A DNA stretch of 12,562 nt from Pseudomonadota bacterium. Lineage in GTDB: Bacteria; Pseudomonadota; Gammaproteobacteria; Burkholderiales; Burkholderiaceae_D. Positions 1 to 7,301 of this stretch are shown here, piece after piece. Numbering within the stretch: the first letter of the stretch is position 1; each line of letters opens with the position of its first letter. The notes beneath the pieces were generated by a model. The model ran no database searches. It had not been told where the DNA came from and was given only the letters and a program-made list of their open reading frames with translations. Both the position numbers and the translations under genes were made by a program. The stretch is taken from contig JAEWEK010000014.1 in assembly GCA_023389425.1 (NCBI GenBank), positions 1 through 12,562 of the forward strand, written 5' to 3'.

Positions 1-1326
1 CGCACCGTGCTGTCCGATCCGGCGCTGGCCCAGCACGTGCTCAGGCTCGCCAACAGCGGCATGTACGCCGCCTTCGGCCAGCGCGTCGACACGGTATCGA
101 AAGCGGTGCTGGTGCTGGGAACCGAAACCATCGGCCACCTCGCGCTGGGCCTCAAGCTGGTCGAGGATCTGGGCAAAACGCGCGCCGATTCAGCCGAGGC
201 CCACAGCGAAATGGAGAAGGCGGTGCTGGCCGGGATGGTGGCGCACCAGGTGGCGGCCAGCCAGTCCTTGCGCGATCCGGAAGCGGCCGTGGTGTGCGCG
301 CTGCTGCACTCGCTGGGCCGGATGATGGCCACCTACTATCTGCCCGAGCACTGGTCGGCGCTGCGGCGGCAGCCGCCGCAGGCGGGCGAGGACGCCGCCG
401 CGCGGGCGCAGCTGGGCATGACGCTGGAAGAGCTTGGCCGCGCCGCCGCGCTCCACTGGGGCTTGCCGCACAACCTGGTCGCGGCGATACGCAGCGTGGC
501 GCCCGGCCAGGCGGGCAAGCTGGCGCAGGAGGACTGGCTGGCCGCCATCGGCACCATGTCGGCCCGCTGCGCCCAGGCGCTGTGGAACGACGACGCTGAC
601 GGCGCCGCGCAGTTGCGCGCGCTGGCGGCGGCCTACGGGCCGATGCTCGACATGGCGCCGGAGCGCATCCTGCAGGCGGCCGAACAGGCCCGGGCCGACG
701 CCCGCGCGGAACTGTCAGTGGCGCCGCTGGCGCGCCCGCAGGAACAGCGCGAACAGGCCGCCCGCCGCGCCAGCCGCCGCGCCGAGGGCAATCGCGTGAT
801 GATGGCCGGTTGCGCCGAGCTGCGCGGCGCGCTCGGCCGGGGCAATCCGGCGCGCGCGCTGGAGCTGGCGCTGGAGGCGATGCACCGTGGCCTGGCTTGC
901 TCGCGCAGCCTCGCCTTCCTGCACCACCGGCTCGATGCGCTGTACCTGGCGCGCATGGGATTGGGCGACGGCGTCGGCGCACTGGAGCCGCGCCTGCGTT
1001 TCGGCGACGGTTTCGAAGCGACCGTGTTTCACGCCGCCTTGCGCCAGGACCAGCCGGTCTTCATCGGCCAGCCGGCCGATCCGGCCTTCGCGGCGCGCCT
1101 TCCGGCATGGTGGAAAGCCACGCTGGCGGATGCGCGCGCCTTCATCGTCGCCCCGCTCAGCGTGCGCGGCCAGCCTGTGGGCTTCCTGTATGGCGACTGG
1201 ACCGGCGCGGACGAGCCGCTCAAGCCGGGCCCCGTCGAACTGGGATTGATCAATGAGCTGCGCGCCCTGCTGGCGCGCACTCTCGATCCGCGCTGGCAGG
1301 CCGACCTCGCGGCCAGCCGCGCCTAG
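1..1326 (+). CDS. HDOD domain signalling protein with C-terminal GAF-like region (5' partial)
   Basis: The reading frame is open from the first base and ends with TAG at 1324-1326. The first visible residues (LSDPALAQHVLRLANSG) lie inside the HDOD fold, which normally has more residues before this point. The GTG at 7 is therefore probably not the start and the gene begins upstream. HDOD features visible are the DPALA..VLRLANS helix, the VSKAVLVLGTETIGHLAL segment and a LLHSLGRMMATYYLPEHW segment; together they cover about the first 200 residues. A charged Ala/Arg-rich helical stretch follows (about 215-265). The last 170 residues contain a region with FEATVFHAAL, FIVAPLSVRGQPVGFLYGDW and a C-terminal helix, which reads like a GAF-type sensor fold; that is inference. 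HDOD proteins are non-catalytic relatives of HD hydrolases used in signalling, often near c-di-GMP networks. The ligand and partner are unknown. The gene converges on aroC with 9 bp between the stops. Confidence 0.85.
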   Translation, partial: RTVLSDPALAQHVLRLANSGMYAAFGQRVDTVSKAVLVLGTETIGHLALGLKLVEDLGKTRADSAEAHSEMEKAVLAGMVAHQVAASQSLRDPEAAVVCALLHSLGRMMATYYLPEHWSALRRQPPQAGEDAAARAQLGMTLEELGRAAALHWGLPHNLVAAIRSVAPGQAGKLAQEDWLAAIGTMSARCAQALWNDDADGAAQLRALAAAYGPMLDMAPERILQAAEQARADARAELSVAPLARPQEQREQAARRASRRAEGNRVMMAGCAELRGALGRGNPARALELALEAMHRGLACSRSLAFLHHRLDALYLARMGLGDGVGALEPRLRFGDGFEATVFHAALRQDQPVFIGQPADPAFAARLPAWWKATLADARAFIVAPLSVRGQPVGFLYGDWTGADEPLKPGPVELGLINELRALLARTLDPRWQADLAASRA

Positions 1327-1335
1327 CCGGCAAGA

Positions 1336-2427
1336 TCAGATACGCGGCGTATCGACGCGCACGTCGCCGCACTGGGCGCGATGCATCAGCGCGTGGTCGA
1401 TCAGCACCAGCGCCAGCATCGATTCGGCGATCGGCGTCGCGCGGATGCCGACGCAGGGATCGTGGCGGCCGAAGGTTTCGACCAGCGCCGGATGGCCGGC
1501 CTTGTCGATCGAACGGCGCGGGATGCGGATCGAGGACGTCGGCTTGATCGCGATCGAGACCGTGATGTCCTGCCCGGTCGAGATCCCGCCCAGCACGCCG
1601 CCGGCGTTGTTGCCGACAAAGCCCTCGGGCGTCAGTTCGTCGCCGTGCTCGGAGCCCTTCTGCTGCACCGACTGGAAGCCGGCGCCGATTTCCACGCCCT
1701 TGACCGCGTTAATGCCCATCATCGCGTAGGCGATATCGGCATCGAGCTTGTCGTAGATGGGCTGGCCAAGGCCGACCGGGATATTCGTCGCCACCACGTC
1801 GATGCGGGCGCCGATCGAATCGCCGGCGCGGCGCAACGCGTCCATCGCCTCTTCCATGCGAGCGATCAGGCCGACGTCGCCGGTCGCGGCGAAGAAGGGA
1901 TTGTTGTGCACGTGCTCCCAGCCCTGGAACGGGACCGCGATCTCGCCCAGCTGGCGCATGCAGCCGAAGAATTCGGTGCCGTAGGCCTCGCGCAGCCACT
2001 TCTTGGCGATGGCGCCGGCGCCGACCACCGGCGCGGTCAGGCGCGCCGACGAACGGCCGCCGCCGCGCGGATCGCGCACGCCATATTTATGCCAGTAGGT
2101 GTAGTCGGCATGCCCCGGGCGGAAGGTCTCGGCGATATTGCCGTAGTCCTTACTGCGCTGGTCCTCGTTGCGGATCAGGAGCGCGATCGGGGTGCCGGTG
2201 GTGACGCCCTCGTACACGCCGGACAGGATCTCGACCCGGTCCGCTTCCTGGCGCTGGGTGACGTGGCGCGAGGTGCCCGGCTTGCGCCGGTCCAGTTCGG
2301 GCTGGATGTCGGCTTCCGACAGGGCCATGCCCGGCGGGCAGCCGTCGATTACGCAGCCGATGGCCGGCCCGTGCGATTCGCCGAAGGTGGTAACGGAAAA
2401 GAGCTTGCCAAAGGTATTGCCGGACAT
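1336..2427 (-). CDS. aroC: Chorismate synthase AroC
   Basis: This encodes chorismate synthase, the last step of the shikimate pathway. It converts 5-enolpyruvylshikimate-3-phosphate to chorismate with reduced FMN in the cytoplasm. The 363-residue length matches the family (about 360). All three family signatures are visible: GESHGPAIGCVIDGCPPG near residues 16-33, the GGGRSSARLTA segment near 125, and RHDPCVGIRATPIAE near 330. The N-terminus MSGNTFGKLFSVTTFGESHG is the usual one, which fixes the ATG at 2425-2427. No clear Shine-Dalgarno precedes this ATG. The gene stands alone, transcribed away from the GGDEF-EAL gene at 2627 and toward the HDOD gene. No domain is missing, and housekeeping function is expected. 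Confidence 0.97.
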   Translation of the reverse strand: MSGNTFGKLFSVTTFGESHGPAIGCVIDGCPPGMALSEADIQPELDRRKPGTSRHVTQRQEADRVEILSGVYEGVTTGTPIALLIRNEDQRSKDYGNIAETFRPGHADYTYWHKYGVRDPRGGGRSSARLTAPVVGAGAIAKKWLREAYGTEFFGCMRQLGEIAVPFQGWEHVHNNPFFAATGDVGLIARMEEAMDALRRAGDSIGARIDVVATNIPVGLGQPIYDKLDADIAYAMMGINAVKGVEIGAGFQSVQQKGSEHGDELTPEGFVGNNAGGVLGGISTGQDITVSIAIKPTSSIRIPRRSIDKAGHPALVETFGRHDPCVGIRATPIAESMLALVLIDHALMHRAQCGDVRVDTPRI

Positions 2428-2454
2428 GATAGCGAGTGCAAAAGTGGAAAACGC

Positions 2455-2460
2455 ATTCTA
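2455..2460 (-). promoter_or_regulatory. Possible -10 box for aroC
   Basis: On the minus strand this reads TAGAAT (5 of 6 to the sigma-70 consensus) and lies 27 bp upstream of the aroC ATG. I see no good -35 box at 16-18 bp. The assignment rests on one hexamer and position only. Confidence 0.25.
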
Positions 2461-2558
2461 CCAGTTGCACGAATACGGATTGCTAACCCTTCATTTTTGC
2501 CAGCCGTCAAGCGGGTGTTGCTTCTAGGACATATGTTAGTCAGAAAGGCTACAAACCG

Positions 2559-2587
2559 TTAATGCCTCATACAAACCCAGATATACT
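2559..2587 (+). promoter_or_regulatory. Putative sigma-70 promoter of the GGDEF-EAL gene
   Basis: A -10 like TATACT (2582-2587) lies 17 bp after a weak -35 TTAATG (2559-2564) in the AT-richer 199-bp gap between the divergent aroC and GGDEF-EAL genes. Transcription would begin near 2594, leaving a leader of about 33 nt with GGGAA (2616-2620) as ribosome binding site before the ATG at 2627. The -10 and spacing are good and the -35 matches at only 3 of 6 positions. The rest of this gap holds no gene that I can see. Confidence 0.45.
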
Positions 2588-2626
2588 TGAGCTGAGTCAA
2601 CACAGAATCAATCTCGGGAAACCTTC

Positions 2627-4861
2627 ATGTCCGCAACAAGTCCGCGCACTGCCGTAGTCGACGACAGCGACGGACTCATCTTTGCGGATGAGGGGCCGCG
2701 CGGCCAGCGGCGCAGCGCCGAACCGCCGTGGCGCATCATGATCGTCGACGACGACGCCGACGTCCACACCACCACCACCTTTGCCCTGTCCAATATGGAG
2801 ATGCAGGGGCGGCCGCTCGAATTCGTCCACGCCTATTCGGCGGCCGAGGCGCGCGAGCTGCTGCGGCACGACAGCGGCCTGGCCGTGATCCTGCTCGACG
2901 TGGTGATGGAACAGGCCGACGCCGGCCTGCACCTGGTGCGCCATGTGCGCGAGACGCTTGGCATGCACGACGTGCGCATCATCCTGCGCACCGGCCAGCC
3001 CGGCTACGCGCCGGAGATGGACGCGATCCGCGGCTATGACATCAACGATTACCGCTCCAAGTCGGAGCTGACCCGCACCAAGCTGTATACGGCGGTGGCG
3101 GCGGCCGTGCGCTCGTTCGAACAGATCCGCGCGCTGCAAGCCAACCGCAGCGGCCTTGAAACCATCGCCCGCGCCAGCGCGGAGCTGATGGCGCTGCATG
3201 GCCCGCGCGACTTCGGCCACGGCGTGCTGGCCCAATTGGCCAACCTGCTCGGCCAGGCGGCCGATGGCGTGCTGTGCGCACGCGAACCGGGCGAGCGCAG
3301 CACGGTGCTGCGCGTGCTGGCCGGCAGCGGCAGCTGCGCCCACCTGGCCGACGGCGCGGTCACCGCCCACCCCGACCACGCCGTGCCGGCCGCGATCGAA
3401 CTCGCACTCGCCGAGCGCACCAACCTGTATCTGCCGGACCAGCTGGCGCTGTATTTTTCCGGGAAATCGGAACGCGAATTTGCCGCCTGCCTGCGCCTGT
3501 CGCGGCCCATCGGCGAGATCGAAAAACGCCTGCTCGAGGTGTTCTGCAGCGTGGTCGCGGTGGGGCTGGACAATGTGGAGCTGGTCACGCATCTGCACCG
3601 CTCCGCCTTCTACGACCCGCTCACCGGCCTGCCCAACCGCACGCGCCTGGTCGAACTGCTGGACGCCACGCTGGCCGGCCCGTTCCGCAGCGAGGCGATC
3701 CTGGCGCTGGTCGACATCGATCACTTCTCCGAGACCAACGACGCGCTCGGCCACCAGTTCGGCGACGGCCTGCTCAACGCGGTGGCCGAACGCCTGCGCG
3801 CCTCGCTGTCCGGGGTGACGGTGGCGCGCATCGGCGGCGACGTGTTCTGCCTGCTGGGCAGCGCCCAGTCGGTCACGCCGAACCGCATCTGCACCCTGTT
3901 CGATGCGCCGTTCTCGATCGACGGCCAGGACGTGCAGGTGGCCGCCACGCTCGGCCTGGTGCGCCTCGCCGAGCATGACGGCAGCGGCACCGATGCGCTC
4001 AAGGACGCCGACATCGCGCTCAAGCGCGCCAAGACCCAGCACGGCAGCAAGCATTTCTACTTTACGCGCGGCCTCGGCATCGCGATCCGCGAACGGGTGC
4101 GCATGATGCACGCGCTGCGCAGCGGCTTTGCGCGCGGCGAGCTCTACCTGGCCTACCAGCCACAGGTCGACCTCGACACCGGCCGCGCCTTCGGCGCCGA
4201 AGCGCTGCTGCGCTGGCGCACCGAGGACGGCCAGGACGTGCCGCCGGACCGCTTCGTGCCGATCGCCGAGTACTCCGGCCTGATTTCGGACATCGGCGAA
4301 TGGGTGCTGCACCAGGCCTGCGCGGAGCTGACGCGCATCCGCGCCGCCGGCCACACGAGCTTCACCATGTCGGTCAACGTATCGCAGGTGCAGTTCCGCC
4401 ACCCGCACTTCATCGACATGCTGCGCCGCGCGCTGCACGACACCGGCGCGCCGGCCGAAAACGTGGAGCTGGAGATCACCGAATCGATGGCGATGGAAGA
4501 GCCGGACGTGCTGGCCGAGCTGCTGGCGCAGGTGAAGGGCACCGGGGTATCGATCGCCATCGACGACTTCGGCACGGGCTTCTCGTCGCTGTCGCATCTG
4601 CAGCGGCTGCAGGTGGACCGGCTCAAGATCGACCGCGCGTTCGTGTCCGAGATTACCGGCTCAGCGCGCGGCAGCAGCATCGCCGAGATGGTGATCCAGC
4701 TGGGGCGCAACCTGGGACTGTCGATCATCGCCGAAGGCGTCGAGGACGAGCGCCAGGCGCAGATCCTGCGTTCGCTCGGCTGCCGCAAGGCACAGGGCTT
4801 CCTGTATTCGCGACCGTTGGCGCCGGACGCCTTGCTGGAGTGGCTTGGCCAGCCCCGCTGA
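2627..4861 (+). CDS. Receiver-DUF3369-like-GGDEF(degenerate)-EAL c-di-GMP phosphodiesterase
   Basis: This 744-residue cytoplasmic protein has no membrane segments. An N-terminal extension (1-35) is followed by a receiver domain (about 36-165) with the acidic pocket D41-D43, predicted phospho-acceptor D91 (VILLDVV), T122 (RTGQPG) and K145. The RTGQPG...YDINDY pattern and the next region (about 165-320) resemble DUF3369, usually found after receivers in response regulators. A GGDEF domain (about 325-480) starts with DPLTGLPNR, but its signature is GGDVF (403-407). The catalytic Glu is Val406 and the usual Lys of the FK..ND motif is Ser368, so cyclase activity is unlikely. There is no RxxD I-site. 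The EAL domain (about 495-740) keeps E525 (EALLRW), N584, E616, E619, D646-D647 (DDFGTGFS), K667 and E703, so c-di-GMP hydrolysis is predicted. A partner histidine kinase is not in the window. The gene appears to be a single transcription unit. Confidence 0.92.
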   Translation: MSATSPRTAVVDDSDGLIFADEGPRGQRRSAEPPWRIMIVDDDADVHTTTTFALSNMEMQGRPLEFVHAYSAAEARELLRHDSGLAVILLDVVMEQADAGLHLVRHVRETLGMHDVRIILRTGQPGYAPEMDAIRGYDINDYRSKSELTRTKLYTAVAAAVRSFEQIRALQANRSGLETIARASAELMALHGPRDFGHGVLAQLANLLGQAADGVLCAREPGERSTVLRVLAGSGSCAHLADGAVTAHPDHAVPAAIELALAERTNLYLPDQLALYFSGKSEREFAACLRLSRPIGEIEKRLLEVFCSVVAVGLDNVELVTHLHRSAFYDPLTGLPNRTRLVELLDATLAGPFRSEAILALVDIDHFSETNDALGHQFGDGLLNAVAERLRASLSGVTVARIGGDVFCLLGSAQSVTPNRICTLFDAPFSIDGQDVQVAATLGLVRLAEHDGSGTDALKDADIALKRAKTQHGSKHFYFTRGLGIAIRERVRMMHALRSGFARGELYLAYQPQVDLDTGRAFGAEALLRWRTEDGQDVPPDRFVPIAEYSGLISDIGEWVLHQACAELTRIRAAGHTSFTMSVNVSQVQFRHPHFIDMLRRALHDTGAPAENVELEITESMAMEEPDVLAELLAQVKGTGVSIAIDDFGTGFSSLSHLQRLQVDRLKIDRAFVSEITGSARGSSIAEMVIQLGRNLGLSIIAEGVEDERQAQILRSLGCRKAQGFLYSRPLAPDALLEWLGQPR

Positions 4862-5019
4862 TCTTCCTCCCCCCGTAAAACCCTCGTCCCGGTCACGGCG
4901 CTGTCCTTACGCCTGCTGCACAGCAACATAAAAAAACATGAGCAAACGCCACGCGTGCGCGGCCTGAAGCCTTATCATGCCGCTTGCCGCAAGTCACCTC
5001 ACAAGGGAGAAGCGTTTTT
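4862..5019. other. Intergenic leader region upstream of the bkd operon
   Basis: This 158-bp gap must carry the bkd promoter, but no convincing sigma-70 or sigma-54 (-24/-12) pair is visible. It holds a short palindrome TGCTG-CA-CAGCA (4914-4925) followed by a run of seven A's, and an 8-bp palindrome CACGCGTG (4950-4957). Either could be chance in GC-rich DNA. No U-tract terminator for the upstream gene is seen. The Lrp-type activator BkdR that precedes the operon in Pseudomonas is absent from this position. Confidence 0.4.
5003..5010 (+). promoter_or_regulatory. Ribosome binding site that fixes the bkdA1 start
   Basis: AAGGGAGA lies 9 bp before the ATG at 5020. The frame is open further upstream to a TTG at 4984, but that codon has no such site and would add 12 residues absent from the family N-terminus (LHVPEPSGRPGC). 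The ATG at 5020 is therefore preferred. Confidence 0.8.
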
Positions 5020-6252
5020 ATGAGCCAGAGTAAGCCTCTGTCGCTGCATGTACCGGAGCCATCCGGCCGGCCCGGCTGCAAGACTGATTTTTCATACCTC
5101 CAGGTCACGCCTGCGGGCGCTGTCCGTCGACCGAACATCGACGTGCTGCCGTCCGAGACCAACGACCTTGCCTCCACCATGATCCGCGTGCTCGACGACG
5201 ATGGCAATGCCGTCGGACCGTGGGCGCCCGATCTCGACCGCGAGACGCTGCGCTTCGGCCTGCGCACGATGGTGAAAACGCGTATCTTCGATGCGCGCAT
5301 GGTCATCGCCCAGCGCCAGAAGAAGCTCTCGTTCTACATGACCTCCCTCGGCGAGGAAGCGATCGGCACCGCCCACGCGCTCGCGCTGAAGGACGGCGAC
5401 ATGAACTTCCCGACCTACCGCCAGCAAAGCCTGCTGATGGCACGCGAGTACCCGCTGCGCGACATGATCTGCCAGCTGCTCTCGAACGAAGCCGACCCGA
5501 TGAAGGGCCGCCAGCTGCCGGTCATGTACTCGGTGCGCGAGAAAGGCTTCTTCAGCATCTCGGGCAACCTCGCCACCCAGTACCCGCAAGCCGTGGGCTG
5601 GGCCATGGCATCGGCGATCAAGGGCGACACCAAGATCGCGTCGGCCTGGATCGGCGACGGCGCCACCGCCGAATCCGACTTCAACACCGCGCTCACTTTC
5701 GCGCACGTCTACAACGCCCCGGTGATCCTCAACGTGGTGAACAACCAGTGGGCGATCTCGACCTTCCAGCACATCGCCGGCGGCGAGAGCGTGACCTTCG
5801 CCACCCGCGGCGTCGGCAGCGGCATCGCTTCGCTGCGCGTGGACGGCAACGATTTCCTGGCCGTGTATGCCGCCTCCTGCTGGGCGGCGCAGCGCGCCAG
5901 GGGCGGCCACGGCCCGACCCTGATCGAATGGGTCACCTACCGCGCGGGCCCCCACTCCACTTCCGACGACCCGTCGCGCTACCGCCCCGAGGACGACTGG
6001 TCCTGGTTCCCGCTGGGCGACCCGATCGCACGCTTGCGCAAACACCTGACCGTCAAGGGCTGGTGGAGCGACGAGGAACACGAGAAGGTACAGGCCGAAC
6101 TGGAAGCCGAAGTGCTGGCCGCCCAAAAAGAGGCGGAGCAGCACGGCACCCTGATCGACGGCCGCGTGCCGAGCGCGGCGACGATGTTCGAGGACGTCTA
6201 CAAGGACATGCCCGAGCACCTGCGCCAGCAACGTCAACAATTGGGAGTGTGA
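5020..6252 (+). CDS. bkdA1: Branched-chain 2-oxoacid dehydrogenase E1 alpha subunit
   Basis: This is the alpha subunit of the thiamine-diphosphate E1 component. With E1 beta it decarboxylates the 2-oxoacids of valine, leucine and isoleucine and transfers the acyl group to lipoyl-E2. The 410-residue product has the same length that I recall for Pseudomonas putida BkdA1 and a near-identical architecture, beginning with LHVPEPSGRPGCKTDFSYL. The TPP/Mg motif is GDGATAESDF (from G212) through NVVNNQW (N241-N242). The active-site loop RAGPHSTSDDPSRYR contains H312 and the serines that correspond to the phosphorylation loop of the mitochondrial enzyme. The start is ATG 5020, chosen from its ribosome binding site. 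The stop at 6250-6252 is followed 1 bp later by the E1 beta start, which indicates translational coupling. Branched-chain specificity, rather than pyruvate, is inferred from overall similarity to BkdA1. Confidence 0.96.
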   Translation: MSQSKPLSLHVPEPSGRPGCKTDFSYLQVTPAGAVRRPNIDVLPSETNDLASTMIRVLDDDGNAVGPWAPDLDRETLRFGLRTMVKTRIFDARMVIAQRQKKLSFYMTSLGEEAIGTAHALALKDGDMNFPTYRQQSLLMAREYPLRDMICQLLSNEADPMKGRQLPVMYSVREKGFFSISGNLATQYPQAVGWAMASAIKGDTKIASAWIGDGATAESDFNTALTFAHVYNAPVILNVVNNQWAISTFQHIAGGESVTFATRGVGSGIASLRVDGNDFLAVYAASCWAAQRARGGHGPTLIEWVTYRAGPHSTSDDPSRYRPEDDWSWFPLGDPIARLRKHLTVKGWWSDEEHEKVQAELEAEVLAAQKEAEQHGTLIDGRVPSAATMFEDVYKDMPEHLRQQRQQLGV

Positions 6253-6253
6253 A

Positions 6254-7300
6254 GTGGCACGCGACGACGACAAACCAGAAAGCAAGGTCGTGCCGATGAC
6301 GATGATCCAGGCGCTGCGCAGCGCCATGGACATCATGCTCGAGCGCGACGACAACGTGGTCATCTACGGCCAGGACGTGGGCTACTTCGGCGGCGTGTTC
6401 CGCTGCACCGACGGCCTGCAGGCCAAGTACGGCAAGACGCGCGTGTTCGACGCGCCGATCTCCGAGGGCGGCATCGTCGGCACCGCGGTCGGCATGGCCG
6501 CCTACGGCCTGCGCCCGGTGGTCGAGATCCAGTTCGCCGATTACTTTTATCCGGCGACCGACCAGATCGTGTCCGAGGCGGCGCGCCTGCGCTACCGCTC
6601 GGCCGGCGACTTCACTTCGCCGCTCACCATCCGCATGCCCTGCGGCGGCGGCATCTACGGCGGCCAGACCCACAGCCAGTCGCCGGAAGCCTTCTTCACC
6701 CACGTGTGCGGCATCCGCACCGTGATGCCGTCCAATCCGGTGGACGCCAAGGGCCTGCTGATCGCGTCCATCGAGAACGACGACCCGGTCATCTTCCTCG
6801 AGCCGAAGCGCCTGTACAACGGCCCCTTCGACGGCCACCACGACCGACCGGTGGTGCCGTGGTCCAAGCACCCGATGGGCGAAGTCCCCGAGGGCTACTA
6901 CAAGACGCCGCTGGACAAGGCCGCCGTGTTCCGCGAGGGCGCCGACCTGACCGTGCTCACCTACGGCACGATGGTGTGGGTGTCCGAGGCCGCGGCCAAC
7001 GAGACCGGGATCGACGCCGAGATCATCGACCTGCGCACCCTGTGGCCGCTCGACCTCGAGACCGTCCTCGCATCGGTCAAGAAGACCGGCCGCTGCGTGG
7101 TCGTGCACGAAGCGACCAAGACCAGCGGCTTCGGCGCCGAACTCGCGGCGCTGGTGCAGGAACACTGCTTCTATCATCTCGAAGCGCCGATCGAGCGCGT
7201 CTGCGGCTGGGACACCCCGTATCCGCACGCGCAGGAGTGGGCGTATTTCCCCGGCCCGGATCGCGTGGGCGCGGCATTCAAACGAGCGATGGAGCGTTGA
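6254..7300 (+). CDS. bkdA2: Branched-chain 2-oxoacid dehydrogenase E1 beta subunit
   Basis: This is the beta subunit of E1, which completes the heterotetramer and supplies part of the TPP site. The 348 residues begin with a GTG at 6254, one base after the E1 alpha stop and behind GGGAGTG (6243-6249). An alternative ATG at codon 15 (MTMIQALRSAMD) would lack this spacing. Family landmarks are IYGQDVGYFGGVFR (38-50), DAPISEGGIVG with the predicted TPP-contacting E71, and GGGIYGGQTHSQSPEAFF with active-site H140. Others are PSNPVDAKGLL, EPKRLYNGPFDGHHDRP and the C-terminal GWDTPYPHAQEWAYFPGP. These match the BkdA2 type closely. No truncation or missing motif is seen. It is co-transcribed with the genes on both sides. 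Confidence 0.96.
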   Translation: MARDDDKPESKVVPMTMIQALRSAMDIMLERDDNVVIYGQDVGYFGGVFRCTDGLQAKYGKTRVFDAPISEGGIVGTAVGMAAYGLRPVVEIQFADYFYPATDQIVSEAARLRYRSAGDFTSPLTIRMPCGGGIYGGQTHSQSPEAFFTHVCGIRTVMPSNPVDAKGLLIASIENDDPVIFLEPKRLYNGPFDGHHDRPVVPWSKHPMGEVPEGYYKTPLDKAAVFREGADLTVLTYGTMVWVSEAAANETGIDAEIIDLRTLWPLDLETVLASVKKTGRCVVVHEATKTSGFGAELAALVQEHCFYHLEAPIERVCGWDTPYPHAQEWAYFPGPDRVGAAFKRAMER

Positions 7301-7301
7301 T

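Noticed and set aside
2588..2601. TTGA-N6-TCAA repeat near the GGDEF-EAL transcription start
   Set aside because: Arms are only 4 bp and the centre is asymmetric; too likely by chance.
2597..4597. 666-codon open frame on the minus strand
   Set aside because: It is fully antisense to the well-supported GGDEF-EAL gene. Its composition (His/Arg/Ala/Gly-rich, no domain) is that of a shadow frame produced by high-GC codon use.
4938..4967. Nine-codon open frame (MSKRHACAA) before bkdA1, considered as a leader peptide
   Set aside because: It has no ribosome binding site, no Val, Leu or Ile codons for attenuation and no terminator/antiterminator structure after it.
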